Source: Persicirhabdus sediminis
GTDB taxonomy: Bacteria; Verrucomicrobiota; Verrucomicrobiia; Verrucomicrobiales; Akkermansiaceae
DNA: 64,000 nt
Direction: 5' to 3'
Assembly: GCF_016595495.1 (NCBI RefSeq)
Contig: NZ_JAENIM010000041.1
Location: 62,001-126,000, forward strand
The stretch's first letter is position 1. Each line of letters starts with the position of its first letter. The notes under the pieces were generated by a model. It was not told where the DNA came from. It saw only the letters and a program-made list of their open reading frames with translations, and did not search any database. A program made the translations under genes and the position numbers. Below, piece by piece: positions 18,201 through 27,119 of the stretch.

Positions 18201-20517
18201 TGCTGGCGCGGCCAGCTTCTTCAAAGCTGTAGCTGAAAACGTTAGATTCACCCCAGCCGCTGTCGCCGCCGTCGATTTGCACGCGGTATTCTAAGGTCTC
18301 AAAATCGGCATCGCTGGCATCTACGGTGATGGTGAATAATTCTCCAACAGGCAAAGGAGTAGCCGTAGAGAGCTGAATATCGTCGATGACTGGTGGGCTA
18401 TTATTCGGGTCGATAATGATGGTGGTACCGGTAGAGAAGCTAAAACGCAGCTCAGATTCGAGGCCATTGCCAACGACGTCTTTGATGCCGCCTTTGGTTA
18501 GGATGACTTCGTAAGTGGTATTTTCTGCCAGCAGATTGCGAGGTGTGATGTTGAGAATGCCCTTATCACACCAGGTCATGGTGGCGTCGAGCTGCTCACC
18601 GCCGAGCTCACGCATGATGACGGTATCTTTAGTGATAGATGAGGTATCAATGCTTTCGGGAATGAAGATGCCAACGCGGCTAGTGGTCGCTTGATTGATC
18701 GCGCCGTCAGCTGGGCTGTGGTAGCTGGACGCCGTTGGGCCAGTTGTATCAGCCTCTAGCTCGTGGACAAATAGGGCTGAGGCACCTTTGCCGCTGATAA
18801 TGAGCAGGGCATTGCCGATGGGCATCAGGTACTGGTTTCCTTTTCTGAAATTGAACACCGTGCTGTAATCGTTCATGTCGATTTTGCTGTTGCTCACAAA
18901 CATGTAATTGTCCTGGAAGTGCGCGTATTGGTCGTTGCCTGAAACGCTCAGCTCGGCTTCCAGCACGAGATTGGTCGGGTCTGTGAAATCGACAATCGAA
19001 GTCCTTCCTTCGCCGGCTGCATTTTTTCCGGGCAGGACGATTTTATTATGGTAAATGGCGGGTTCGTACGCGCTGCCGACGCCGTAGAGCAGGTCTAGCA
19101 TGATCGGGTTGGCAGGGTCACTGATATCATAGGTGGCCACAGCATCGCCCCAGCCGTTACTGGAGGTGATGATCATCAAGTTGCCCATTACCATTGGCAC
19201 ACCGCGGAAGCCAAAGTCGTTTTCAAAGTCCAAGCTAGCTATCTGGGTATCGGTGCGCATGTCCCAGATTTCCATTGGCTTGTGGCTACGTGGGTAGCCG
19301 TATTGACCGTAATAGGCGTATGGTGGAACCATGTATGCCTGCACATCGGGTGAGCGGCGGACCGTGTAGTCCAGCCCTGCTTGTTCTTTGATCGCTGGCA
19401 ACTGGTTGAAATCCCAAGTGGTCGGCGACTTGGTAAAAGTATTGTTTTGGTAATAATGGCCCAGCTGAGGGTCGATAGTCTCGTGCATCAGGTGCTCGGG
19501 ACGTTCGCAGTTATAGAAATGGCTCACACGTTTTGGATCAGTGAGGTCAGAGAAATCATAAATGGCCAAGCCGCCACTAAAAGCAATGTTACGTGAGTCG
19601 ACCGCAATCCAGCCGTCGAGGTAGCTGACGGTCACCGAACGACCTTCTTCACCATTTAAGCCCAGTGTATTGAGGTCAAATGTAGCCAAACGATCACCTA
19701 CTTTGATTGTCTCACCATCGTAGCTTTGCTGGCCAATGCCTGGGCCGATATGACCGTGTGATTTGCCTTCAATTTCACCGGCAATAGTTTCGATTGATTT
19801 GCTTTCTAGCCCGCCGAGGTAGAGGTGGCGAATTTCACCAGCATTGAGCACGCGGCTCCACACGGCAAATTCATCGAGATAGGCAGTCAGGCCATCTAGG
19901 CCATTGCTGGCACCAATGACGTCGAATGGTAAGTCGATGGACTGAAATGGATGCGAGTTGGTAAAGGCTCCGTAGGCAAAGCCGTCTACGTAGACAGACA
20001 TGGTTCCGTTGTTGGCAACCATGGCGAGGTGGACCCATTTGTCGTTGGGAAATTCTACATCCAGCACACCATCAGCCACCCCGTATTTGGTTGCGCCAAC
20101 TTGAGTAGATTCGTATTGAACCAGCCTTACCGAGTTGGTCGCTGAGTCGAGTAATGTTTCAATGTCTCTGCCGGTGGCTTGTTTTTTCACCCAGAGGGAA
20201 ATCGTCCAGGCGCGAGGAATATCGCCGAGGTTCAGGTTGATTTGCGAGCTGGCTTGTTCGAGATTAACCGCCTTGCTGACAATTCCATTGACGTAGCTTA
20301 CGGTGCCAGTAGCGGTTCCGTTGATACCATTAGCTGAGGTATCAGTGAGGTTGTTGTTGAATTTCCAATACGCCTCAAGGTCTTTGCCGAGTTCGGTGGA
20401 ATCAAATGCTTGCAGCTTGGCCGAGCTGGCCATGATGATGCCCGTGATCAGGGCGCAAGCGGTGTGTGCAGCTAGACGAGCGCGCCTAGCAAGCGTGTTT
20501 GTGTGGAAGCCTTGCAT
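15271..20517 (-). CDS. Giant exported LamG / beta-propeller / di-heme cytochrome c peroxidase-like protein
   Basis: About 1748 residues from the ATG at 20517, chosen because it puts a signal-like segment ('AAHTACALITGIIMASSAKLQA') near the N-terminus; a frame-open ATG lies at 20565. Domains in order (residues counted from 20565): LamG lectin about 50-250; a first propeller about 290-630 ('LMIITSSNGWGDAVATYDIS', 'IYHNKIVLPGKN'); a Big_5-type Ig domain about 640-740; a PKD-like stretch to about 830; a second, YVTN-type propeller about 850-1180 ('HQKVSEIAVSKRPSSLAVDN'); a MauG/CcpA-type di-heme domain with CASCH near 1198 and CAQCH near 1331 plus 'PTLRGIWATAPYLHDGAA'; then a DUF1349-like jelly roll and a TSP3-like 'DDDNDGITNLEEYF' tail. 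It is probably a secreted or cell-surface redox protein. Confidence 0.9.
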   Translation of the reverse strand: MQGFHTNTLARRARLAAHTACALITGIIMASSAKLQAFDSTELGKDLEAYWKFNNNLTDTSANGINGTATGTVSYVNGIVSKAVNLEQASSQINLNLGDIPRAWTISLWVKKQATGRDIETLLDSATNSVRLVQYESTQVGATKYGVADGVLDVEFPNDKWVHLAMVANNGTMSVYVDGFAYGAFTNSHPFQSIDLPFDVIGASNGLDGLTAYLDEFAVWSRVLNAGEIRHLYLGGLESKSIETIAGEIEGKSHGHIGPGIGQQSYDGETIKVGDRLATFDLNTLGLNGEEGRSVTVSYLDGWIAVDSRNIAFSGGLAIYDFSDLTDPKRVSHFYNCERPEHLMHETIDPQLGHYYQNNTFTKSPTTWDFNQLPAIKEQAGLDYTVRRSPDVQAYMVPPYAYYGQYGYPRSHKPMEIWDMRTDTQIASLDFENDFGFRGVPMVMGNLMIITSSNGWGDAVATYDISDPANPIMLDLLYGVGSAYEPAIYHNKIVLPGKNAAGEGRTSIVDFTDPTNLVLEAELSVSGNDQYAHFQDNYMFVSNSKIDMNDYSTVFNFRKGNQYLMPIGNALLIISGKGASALFVHELEADTTGPTASSYHSPADGAINQATTSRVGIFIPESIDTSSITKDTVIMRELGGEQLDATMTWCDKGILNITPRNLLAENTTYEVILTKGGIKDVVGNGLESELRFSFSTGTTIIIDPNNSPPVIDDIQLSTATPLPVGELFTITVDASDADFETLEYRVQIDGGDSGWGESNVFSYSFEEAGRASMQVSVRDAVGNLTNKIYQLTSGTLPESPSATSSSTVAVDSQNQLIWTVNPDNDTITSIDLITHQKVSEIAVSKRPSSLAVDNLGRVWVVCRDDDRIEVIDNGVNIKNFNLNYGAQPHDIVYAPEINKMFVTAGGSGKIRRYDVASVSGNSSLYLGPNCRAIAINGSATRAYVSKFITEGETATVWEVNLNKFKIQNTIGLSKHEALDTSVDGRGVFNYLSNIAITPDQESTWISASKVNVDRGDFLEGENIQPDSEAFQNTVRPANCVIDNGSSQENEALRFDHDNHSFPSAIVFSPLGDYAFVAIRGNNVVNIYDIYGGNMVKRKSIATELAPDGLAYHAESKQLIVKNFMSRSVQIFDIEAFLNLLAPEEHLATIPTVANESLDSEVLLGKQIFYNAGDLRMSLDGYISCASCHDDGATDGRTFDFTERGEGLRNTTTLLGKRGVGHGRAHWSANFDEIQDFEHDIRGPQAGTGFIDDADFESGSHNTTLGNAKAGLSEDLDALAAYVASLDQVPRSPHRKNNGGMTSTAQTGENHFMDLNCAQCHSGDDYTDSAKNIRHHIGTIREGSGQRLNSLLDGIDTPTLRGIWATAPYLHDGAAATLDDVFSSQLAPDGTAHARVRQLSAADQQELFDYLLQLDGSNGPAPQHAELAGPNWVGIDIGDAQFAGSSADNLADRTLRMQASGADIWNAADAFHFYHRADITGDVEVTIQLNDVSNTNKNTKAGLMIRESLEAGAINAYLQVRPDGNTGFQIRRLADAKTASQSVSNDIMPLMLKLTRTANEFSGYFSTDGWTWTQIGESKELAMPEQAYLGVALTSHNNNQVASADFSNLVVHYSADGYDYYEWSYANQLTSSDPTGDDDNDGITNLEEYFFAKDPNTANDELSHLPKMTLTPDGPTFTYVRSKNEDILETLEVSTDMVSWYPAEQDTDYTLEQALTDPADDTREAVEISIIQDAENRHKFFRLNLNMTR

Positions 20518-20796
20518 GTGAGAGAGGTGAAGTTGTGTTCTGGGCCAGAGGCTCTCAAATGGCATTGGGGGAGATGGGACAGGGGTTTACTCACTTAGGG
20601 TGAATCATCAGGGGGCTGTCCATCTGAGTGTTTGGCGGGTAAAACATAGGTATGATGGTTAAGTCGCGCAATCACAAAAAATGGCATCAGATGAGGCCTT
20701 GATAAGTTAACGCTTTTAGCTAGCCAGAAGTTGGTAACTAGAGGCAATTTTCCAGCTAGGTGGCGCGGGTTTCTGAGGCATTGAGCTGGAATTCGA
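20518..20796. other. Intergenic region upstream of the giant protein gene
   Basis: About 280 bases between two genes on the minus strand. A 74-codon frame overlaps the acidic tail gene and looks spurious. No terminator with a clear U-tract and no operator recognised. Confidence 0.35.
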
Positions 20797-21804
20797 CTAC
20801 TCGTCGTCTTCCTCGTCATCTTCTTCCACCACCATGACTTTAGGGATTTCTCGCCCTTGCAGGCTGGTCCCTAGCTCGAGCCATAGCGCGCGAGTCATCT
20901 GGTCAAATGGCGCCTGTCCCGCAGGCAATTGCTCACGTTTGGCTGGCACAATGAAGTTGGCATTGGTGCTCAGCTGGCGCTGGCTGCTGTCGTAAACAGC
21001 ATCTTTGATGATCTGCTTGAGCAGCTCTGGCTGGTCGCGCGGCATCATCATGGCGACGGGTGGTGTTTCTGCATCAAAGCGATCGTCGCGTGACAGCCAT
21101 AGCGCCATAGCTATCGGCGGAGGTGGCAATGGTTCCCCAGTCTCCGGGTGAGTAAGCACTGCTGGCGGCGGCGCTGGTGAGACGATGATGTCGCTTTTGA
21201 AAGATAAAGTCTGCCCTGAGCGCAGTGAAATTTCCTGGCCGAGATGCTCGATCTCGCGCTTCAGGTCCTTGCTATTTTCCATCGGAGTGCCCACGTGGAT
21301 AGTCAGCCCGATTGGTTTGCTTCCTTGCGGGTTGATGTATTTCACCTCACCAGAAATGGCCTCGATGGCATCAATCGCCTTGGCGCGTTGTTTTTTGTCG
21401 GAGTCGCAGCTATCGAGAATGCGCTCGTATGCGAGCAAGGCTTGCTGCTGGTAACCGAGTTTTTCCAGTCGCTTGGCCAGCTGGCGCATCGCTACTGGAC
21501 CAAAGTTTTTCTGATTGGCGTAAAAATTCAATGGCGGCGGCGTGCTCAGGTCGCCCAGCAGGATTTGATTCTGCTTTTTCTTCGACTTGTCATTCTGCAG
21601 CGTGATTGGTGCGAGCGCCGCAGGATTGTAGACCACCGCAGGCAGTTGCTTGCTTAGATGTTCGCCTTTCCATTCCTCGGCTGCTTGAGCTAGCTGGCGC
21701 GGTGTGGGTTTGGCGAGGAAGTCGTACTGCATGGTGCCAAGTGTCCAGCTCATGGCAGCCACAGCGGTACAGCTGATGGCGACAATATAGCGTGGAACTT
21801 TCAT
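20797..21804 (-). CDS. Membrane-anchored protein of unknown function with acidic C-terminus
   Basis: 335 residues, not recognised. One N-terminal hydrophobic segment (about 7-28) suggests a signal anchor, leaving the rest periplasmic. The body is proline-rich, with a predicted helical part around 'MRQLAKRLEKLGYQQQALLAYERILDSCDS' that reads like a single TPR-type helix pair (residues about 105-135), then a beta-rich part with a PPPP stretch. The last residues are almost purely acidic ('EEDDEEDDE'). It is divergent from the HzsA-related gene with 172 bp between them. Confidence 0.75.
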   Translation of the reverse strand: MKVPRYIVAISCTAVAAMSWTLGTMQYDFLAKPTPRQLAQAAEEWKGEHLSKQLPAVVYNPAALAPITLQNDKSKKKQNQILLGDLSTPPPLNFYANQKNFGPVAMRQLAKRLEKLGYQQQALLAYERILDSCDSDKKQRAKAIDAIEAISGEVKYINPQGSKPIGLTIHVGTPMENSKDLKREIEHLGQEISLRSGQTLSFKSDIIVSPAPPPAVLTHPETGEPLPPPPIAMALWLSRDDRFDAETPPVAMMMPRDQPELLKQIIKDAVYDSSQRQLSTNANFIVPAKREQLPAGQAPFDQMTRALWLELGTSLQGREIPKVMVVEEDDEEDDE

Positions 21805-21976
21805 GGCGGTAATTTGCGGATAAGCCGGCCAAGATGCAAGTACTGAGGTGGGAAATGAGCTGGATAATCTGGCATCTATACATATCAGTGGGTTTTGTAA
21901 CCAAGCCGATCATTTTTCAGGGCAAATTTCGAAAAATTCCCTTGTGAAATCTATTTTCATCATAACTATATGACTC

Positions 21977-24538
21977 ATGTTATTATTTCTGAGCAAAAGG
22001 AAATGGCAGGCGATCACGGCAATGCTAGTTTCGGCGTGTCCTGTAGCGCTTTCGGCTAATGACCAAATTGGCCCTGATGCCGCTCATGTGGCAGCCGAAT
22101 GGCAAACGCTATCGAGCCAAATTGCAGAGAGTAATAACTGGGGACTCGACCGTTTACGTAATGAAACCTACCGCCAGGAAGCATTGATCCTACCTAGCGA
22201 TGTGGACCCTAATGCTGTGGTAAATCGCCAGCTCAGCGGCTTGATCGACCACCTCGAGAAATCTGGCGTCGATCTGGCAGCGGAAAAACTCGAACTGCAA
22301 GCGATCAACAAAAATGCCAGCCAGCTGGATAGTCAGGGGCAATTTGCCAAGCTGACAAACTTGCGCCGTCGCGTAGCGTTCAAAAACCCACTTCTGGATT
22401 TTGACAAACTGCTCTTCTTGAAACACGACAAAATGGTGCGAGGCGAACGCCACATGGTCGACCAATACCTCGGGTTTAACCAATCCAAGCGCGGGGGTGT
22501 TTTTGTTTTGCACAACCCATTCTCAGATGATGCCAAGACCGTCAGCCTATCTGCTAATGCCAGCGTGGAAAATGGTCGCCTCAAGGGAAAAGAGCTAGAA
22601 AATAACGGCTCATTCATCTCGCTAGAACTCGATTACGAGGGTGAGTACATCTACTTTGCTTTCACCGAGGCTGAGCACCAGCCACGTGACAAAGAGTACT
22701 CGTTCGATGAGGACCCACTGCGTCACCTGAAAAACATCAACGGTGAAAAAGCACATTTCAAGAGCTACTACAACTTCACCCCTAGCGGAAATTTTCAAAT
22801 CATGCGCATGAAGGCAGATGGCACCGAGCTCACCGCTCTCACCGACGCCAGCCACAATGATTTTGACCCATGCATCCTGCCGAGTGGCCGCATCGTCTTC
22901 ATCTCTGATCGCATCGAAGGAAACCAACGCTGTGGCGGACGCTACAACTCGACCTTCACGCTGCACAGCATGATGCCAGACGGCTCAGACATTATCCCGC
23001 TCAGCCACCACGATACCAACGAATGGCACCCAAGCGTAGATAATAATGGCATGATCATCTACACGCGCTGGGATTACGTCGACCGCGACTCGGACGTCGC
23101 TCATCACATCTGGCATTGTTTCCCTGATGGTCGCAACCCACGTGCCTATCACGGAAATTACCCGAAAGTACGTGAACATCGCCCGTGGATGGAGCTTTCT
23201 CATCGCGCGATTCCTGGCTCAGACAAATACCTCTCCGTCTCCGTTCCTCACCACGGTGAAAATTACGGCTCATTGATCATGCTCGACCTCAAAAAAGAAG
23301 ACGACGGCGGCATGTCACAAGTCAAGCGCATCACCCCAGAAGTCCTATTCCCAGAAGCTGAAAAAGCACCCGGCGTTCCTCATGCCAAAGGCAAACATAA
23401 ACCCAATGGCGAAATCTACGGACAGCCGTGGCCGCTCAGTGAAGACTTCTACATCTGCACCTACTCTCCTGATGGCGACAAACACGGCATCTACCTCGTC
23501 GATAGCTTCGGCAACAAAGAGCTGCTCTACCGCGATAGCGAAATCGGCTGCCTCGACCCAATGCCACTGCGCGCACGCAAAAAACCTCGTGAAATCCCCG
23601 TGCAAACCACCCAAGCACTCGCGGATAAAGGCGCTACCGGCCAGCCAGTAGATCGCCAACACATGGAGCCCGGCTGGGGCACCGTATCTATCATGAACGT
23701 CTACGCGTCCAAACACGAATGGCCAAAAGACACCGTGATCAAAGAACTGCGTGTGGTAAACCCGTACCCAAAACCAAACTACCACCAGCATAAACCAAAA
23801 ATTGGCCACGCCAACCAGTCCATCGCCAGAGGCATCCTCGGCACCGCACCCGTGGAAAAAGACGGCAGCGCGTATTTCAAAGTGCCAGTAGGCATGCCCA
23901 TTTACTTCCAAGCCGTAGACGAAAATGGCTTCATGGTGCAAAACATGCGCTCCATCACTTACCTGCACGAAGGCGAAAACCTCAGCTGCGTAGGCTGCCA
24001 CGAGAGCAAGCAATCAACACCAATCAATAGCTCATCAGCACCGCTCGCCATGACGCGCCCGCCATCACCGCTCGTCAACGATCTCGAAGGCTCATACCCA
24101 CTCACATTCCCAAGAATGGTTCAGCCAATCCTCGACCAACACTGCGTCAGCTGTCACGACAGCGAGGAGAGCGCCGGCAGCCTGCGCGGTGATAAATTTG
24201 ATCCCAAACTCGGCTGGTCCGAAGCCTTCACCACCCTCAACCAATACGCCTGGGGCAAACACGGCGGCAACGGTGGCATTAACAAAAATAAACGCTCCTA
24301 CTCGCTCCCTGGCCAAGAAGGGTTCCGCGTCTCCAAGCTCTACAAAATCCTCGTGGAAAATGACCACCACGGCGTCCAGCTCAGCGATGACGAAATGCGT
24401 CGCATCGCCGCATGGGTCGACTGTAACTCCAACTTCTACGGCGCCTACGTCGGGCTAGAAGAACAAGCACGCGGCGAAGTCGTACCTCCACTCCTTGGCC
24501 TGCCACCACAAATCCCATTCGACCAACTGCAACGCTAA
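21977..24538 (+). CDS. HzsA-related secreted di-heme protein with TolB-like propeller
   Basis: 853 residues with an N-terminal signal (hydrophobic to about residue 27). The middle part is a PD40/TolB-like six-bladed propeller ('TDASHNDFDPCILPSGRIVFISD', 'DTNEWHPSVDNNGMIIYTRW'), and the C-terminal part has two c-type heme sites, CVGCH at 671-675 and CVSCH at 723-727. This arrangement matches proteins annotated as HzsA-related, after the hydrazine synthase alpha subunit, which are widespread in Planctomycetes and Verrucomicrobia that do not carry out anammox. The real reaction is unknown, so hydrazine synthesis must not be inferred. Codon use is C-ending and poor in CTAG compared with neighbours. 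It faces away from the preceding gene. Confidence 0.88.
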   Translation: MLLFLSKRKWQAITAMLVSACPVALSANDQIGPDAAHVAAEWQTLSSQIAESNNWGLDRLRNETYRQEALILPSDVDPNAVVNRQLSGLIDHLEKSGVDLAAEKLELQAINKNASQLDSQGQFAKLTNLRRRVAFKNPLLDFDKLLFLKHDKMVRGERHMVDQYLGFNQSKRGGVFVLHNPFSDDAKTVSLSANASVENGRLKGKELENNGSFISLELDYEGEYIYFAFTEAEHQPRDKEYSFDEDPLRHLKNINGEKAHFKSYYNFTPSGNFQIMRMKADGTELTALTDASHNDFDPCILPSGRIVFISDRIEGNQRCGGRYNSTFTLHSMMPDGSDIIPLSHHDTNEWHPSVDNNGMIIYTRWDYVDRDSDVAHHIWHCFPDGRNPRAYHGNYPKVREHRPWMELSHRAIPGSDKYLSVSVPHHGENYGSLIMLDLKKEDDGGMSQVKRITPEVLFPEAEKAPGVPHAKGKHKPNGEIYGQPWPLSEDFYICTYSPDGDKHGIYLVDSFGNKELLYRDSEIGCLDPMPLRARKKPREIPVQTTQALADKGATGQPVDRQHMEPGWGTVSIMNVYASKHEWPKDTVIKELRVVNPYPKPNYHQHKPKIGHANQSIARGILGTAPVEKDGSAYFKVPVGMPIYFQAVDENGFMVQNMRSITYLHEGENLSCVGCHESKQSTPINSSSAPLAMTRPPSPLVNDLEGSYPLTFPRMVQPILDQHCVSCHDSEESAGSLRGDKFDPKLGWSEAFTTLNQYAWGKHGGNGGINKNKRSYSLPGQEGFRVSKLYKILVENDHHGVQLSDDEMRRIAAWVDCNSNFYGAYVGLEEQARGEVVPPLLGLPPQIPFDQLQR

Positions 24539-24555
24539 CCCAGCGGGCAGAGGAA

Positions 24556-24619
24556 TGGGGAAGTTTAAGAGGTCAGAGTTTCCGATGTTTTCAACTGGAT
24601 ATTCAATTGAACTTCCCCA
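24556..24619. other. Long-loop inverted repeat in a convergent intergenic region
   Basis: TGGGGAAGTT at 24556-24565 and AACTTCCCCA at 24610-24619 form a perfect 10-bp stem with a 44-nt loop between the convergent HzsA-related and DUF1573 genes. There is no U-tract. The rest of the 230-bp gap shows no gene. Confidence 0.4.
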
Positions 24620-24769
24620 AAACACTAGCCAGCAGGTCACCTTACTTCTGCAACTGTTCACGATCGACCTTCTTCAGCCCCTTCACCTCCAGCCGATACG
24701 CCAATATTCGTCCTCGGCGCAACACAATCTTACGATTCCACTCGTTCAGTTAGCGCCCGCGGTATCACA

Positions 24770-25717
24770 TCATTCTTGATCCGCACTGAGACCAACCCTT
24801 AATGTATAGAAGGCTAAGGCTTTGCCGGTACCCTTGTTGCGGATAATAATCTGCCCAAGGTCAGTCTTCCACGAAACGCTATCTTTATTCTCTATAGCCA
24901 CCCTAACTTTACCGGCTTGGATATCTACGGTCCCGCTAGAGTATTTACCTGAATAGCTAGCTTCATGTAAATCAGCAGAAAGACCTTCCACTGAAAACTC
25001 GGTCACAGACACTTGTCCATCTACACAACGTCCAGTCAACAAATAGTCATCACAGGCAAAGGCGTCTTGGTTTGTGTACTCAAGCGGGTAAAGCCCATGT
25101 ATGGTTTTGTCTCCGTCATTGATGACGATATCTAATGTCCCTATATATCTACCGTACACCACATCTGTATCGACCGTGACTACACCCTTTACAGCTCCGT
25201 CTTCTATTACGGTATCGACTTTAAACATTCCGTCTTCATTGGTCACCTTACAGGCCTCTATGGAATGGTCTGATGATGTTAATTCTATTTCAAAACTACC
25301 AATATTCCCTGAACTGACGCATTCAGTATAATTTAGCTTATAGAAATTAGATACATGTATCATGAAAGGCATAACTTTCTTGCTACTACCGTTTTTTCCG
25401 TACCTGCATGTTAATTCATAAACAAACCTCGCTGATTCATCAGCCGGACCAAAAACGATCGGCAAACGAAGAGAACTCTTCGCTGGTATCTCGATTGTAG
25501 CTGGCTGTACTAAAGTAGCTCCACAACAAGAAAGAGCCTCCAAGACACGAACTTCTTTGGACCCGGTATTTTCAAGTACCAAGGCGTTACTCTTACGAGG
25601 ACCGATCTGAGCAAAATCAATACGCTCTTCCAGTGTCATGACAAGATCCGCCAGAGCTAAATGAGTCGAGAAAAGAAAAGATAACAACGCTATATTACCA
25701 ATAACTAATCGCTTCAT
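24770..25717 (-). CDS. Secreted DUF1573-type protein
   Basis: 315 residues with a signal peptide (about 1-23, ending 'HLALA'). Residues about 28-120 show the DUF1573 pattern: a strand followed by 'ALVLENTGSKEVRVLEALSCCGATLV', then 'IEIPAKSSLRLPIVFGP'. DUF1573 domains are Ig-like folds of the ASH/MSP type found in Bacteroidetes, Planctomycetes and Verrucomicrobia; function unknown. The rest is a further series of beta-strands, probably one or two more Ig-like domains ('AFACDDYLLTGRCVDGQVSV'). A truncated reading frame just upstream on the same strand ends in a similar type of sequence, suggesting a former operon partner or paralogue. Confidence 0.8.
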   Translation of the reverse strand: MKRLVIGNIALLSFLFSTHLALADLVMTLEERIDFAQIGPRKSNALVLENTGSKEVRVLEALSCCGATLVQPATIEIPAKSSLRLPIVFGPADESARFVYELTCRYGKNGSSKKVMPFMIHVSNFYKLNYTECVSSGNIGSFEIELTSSDHSIEACKVTNEDGMFKVDTVIEDGAVKGVVTVDTDVVYGRYIGTLDIVINDGDKTIHGLYPLEYTNQDAFACDDYLLTGRCVDGQVSVTEFSVEGLSADLHEASYSGKYSSGTVDIQAGKVRVAIENKDSVSWKTDLGQIIIRNKGTGKALAFYTLRVGLSADQE

Positions 25718-25727
25718 AATTATTCTT

Positions 25728-25937
25728 CTAAGTAGAGTGGGTAAGTATAGATCTTTTGTTTAGTATGACTATCGCTGATTTTTCAGACATCGAATTGTCT
25801 GTACTCTTGATAGCTAATTTGAGTCTAGTTCCAACTCTCTCAGTATGATCAACAATCAACGAGTCCCGCCCACCGATTTGCAGCTCTACTTCACTTGGAA
25901 CAGCTCGATCAAATGTAGTTTGGGCACTCCCTGATCT
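25728..25937 (-). pseudogene. Remnant of a gene 3' end upstream of the DUF1573 gene
   Basis: A stop-bounded 69-codon frame without a good start reads as a beta-rich protein C-terminus ('AVPSEVELQIGGRDSLIVDH', then 'KSAIVILNKRSILTHST'), like the last Ig domain of the downstream DUF1573 protein. It is preceded by an in-frame TGA at 25938-25940. With no start, no ribosome site and no upstream continuation, I read it as the decayed tail of a DUF1573-like gene. Low confidence. Confidence 0.35.
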
Positions 25938-26035
25938 TCAACTCTATCTAGACCCTGCAGATATTGGGACACTGAGATTAGGGTGATCAGAGCTAGCCCC
26001 CCAGAGAAGCCATTCAATTACTCTAGTTTTCACAA

Positions 26036-26785
26036 TTAAAGCAGATCAACAGATATCTTCGACTCAATATCATACAGTTTCTTCATACCTTTGGTATTAA
26101 TTTTCAAAGGCTTATTCTCACCATCAAGAATGTTAACTGAATGAATAACATAACGCTTACTGCCTGAACAATTCAACTTCGTATTGGCTCGGTCCCAATA
26201 ACCTTTGTAGTCGAACACCTTGAACAGCCCCAGATTACCAATCATCACCTTCTCAGTAGACAAATCAAAATAGTAGTCTGCCAAATTCTGATCTTTACTA
26301 ATAAGATGGTATCTCGTTTCGCTTTTCTTGTTGATGTCATACCTCCCCTCAGTTTGGTAACGCTTCATCAAGAAATAGGGACTCTGTTTTAGCATGAAAC
26401 CGTAGGTGCTTTCGACCTTTTCACGGTCTTTAGTTTTTATAAGAGAGGATCGATCGTATCGCTTGATATAATAATTAATCCCATCATAACATAGTGAACT
26501 AATAGGTTTCTCCATTAACTTTGAGTGGTAGAGATCAACGCTATATGTATTCCCAATTTTTTTGAGAACTCCATATCGATTTATGGAGCCTCTAGTCTCA
26601 GCTACATCGACCTCACCCCTATCGAGCATACCCTGAACCTCTGGATGATTAGAGATCTCGTAGTGGGATTCAAAATCAACCGGCATTGCTAATAGGCTGC
26701 GGTGTATCACCGCATTAAAATCTTCGGCCTGAAGCGAGATAAAAGAAGAGATAGTAACTATAGCACTAATTATATAGATTTTCAT
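26036..26785 (-). CDS. Secreted protein of unknown function
   Basis: About 249 residues from the ATG at 26785, preferred over the upstream in-frame start (26869) because it begins a clean signal peptide ('KIYIISAIVTISSFISLQA'). The mature part is charged and beta-rich ('RGSINRYGVLKKIGNTYSVDLYHSK', 'MIGNLGLFKVFDYKGYWD'). No catalytic motif recognised. The general look, a secreted protein measuring a precursor-like 'ISKDQNLADYYFDLSTEKVMIGN' strand pattern, is similar to LolA/outer-membrane lipoprotein-sorting folds, but I do not assign it. It lies next to transposon debris, and its AT-rich composition suggests accessory DNA. Confidence 0.65.
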   Translation of the reverse strand: MKIYIISAIVTISSFISLQAEDFNAVIHRSLLAMPVDFESHYEISNHPEVQGMLDRGEVDVAETRGSINRYGVLKKIGNTYSVDLYHSKLMEKPISSLCYDGINYYIKRYDRSSLIKTKDREKVESTYGFMLKQSPYFLMKRYQTEGRYDINKKSETRYHLISKDQNLADYYFDLSTEKVMIGNLGLFKVFDYKGYWDRANTKLNCSGSKRYVIHSVNILDGENKPLKINTKGMKKLYDIESKISVDLL

Positions 26786-27119
26786 AATAGAAGGTAGCCC
26801 CTGACACATTTGAGCCAAGGCCTGATAGTTCAAATTATTCTCCGTGGGTGTGGTCTGGACATTTATCAACTAACTAGAAAACCTAGTATTTCGTAGGATT
26901 TTGACATAATTAGTTAGCACGCGTAAGCACACAAACACCGTTGAGGTTAATCAATACTCAGTGTTAGTTAATGTCGTGAACATTTATTTAGATAGTTTAA
27001 AATTAGAATGATAGCAACAACTAACTTAACATAACATGAGTTAGCTGGCGGGTAAGGATATAAATTGATCTTCCCCTCAAATTTCGTACAGCAAGTCTCC
27101 TTTAATTTTTTTAGTTGAA
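26786..27119. other. AT-rich gene-free stretch beside the IS remnant
   Basis: About 330 bases with no reading frame worth calling. The right part probably contains the outer end of the degraded insertion sequence, but I could not identify a terminal inverted repeat. Confidence 0.35.

Noticed and set aside
20595-20819. 74-codon minus-strand frame
   Set aside because: Overlaps the acidic end of the preceding gene and has no features.
24495-24779. 94-codon plus-strand frame
   Set aside because: Spans the end of the HzsA-related gene and the inverted repeat in the spacer; no domain.
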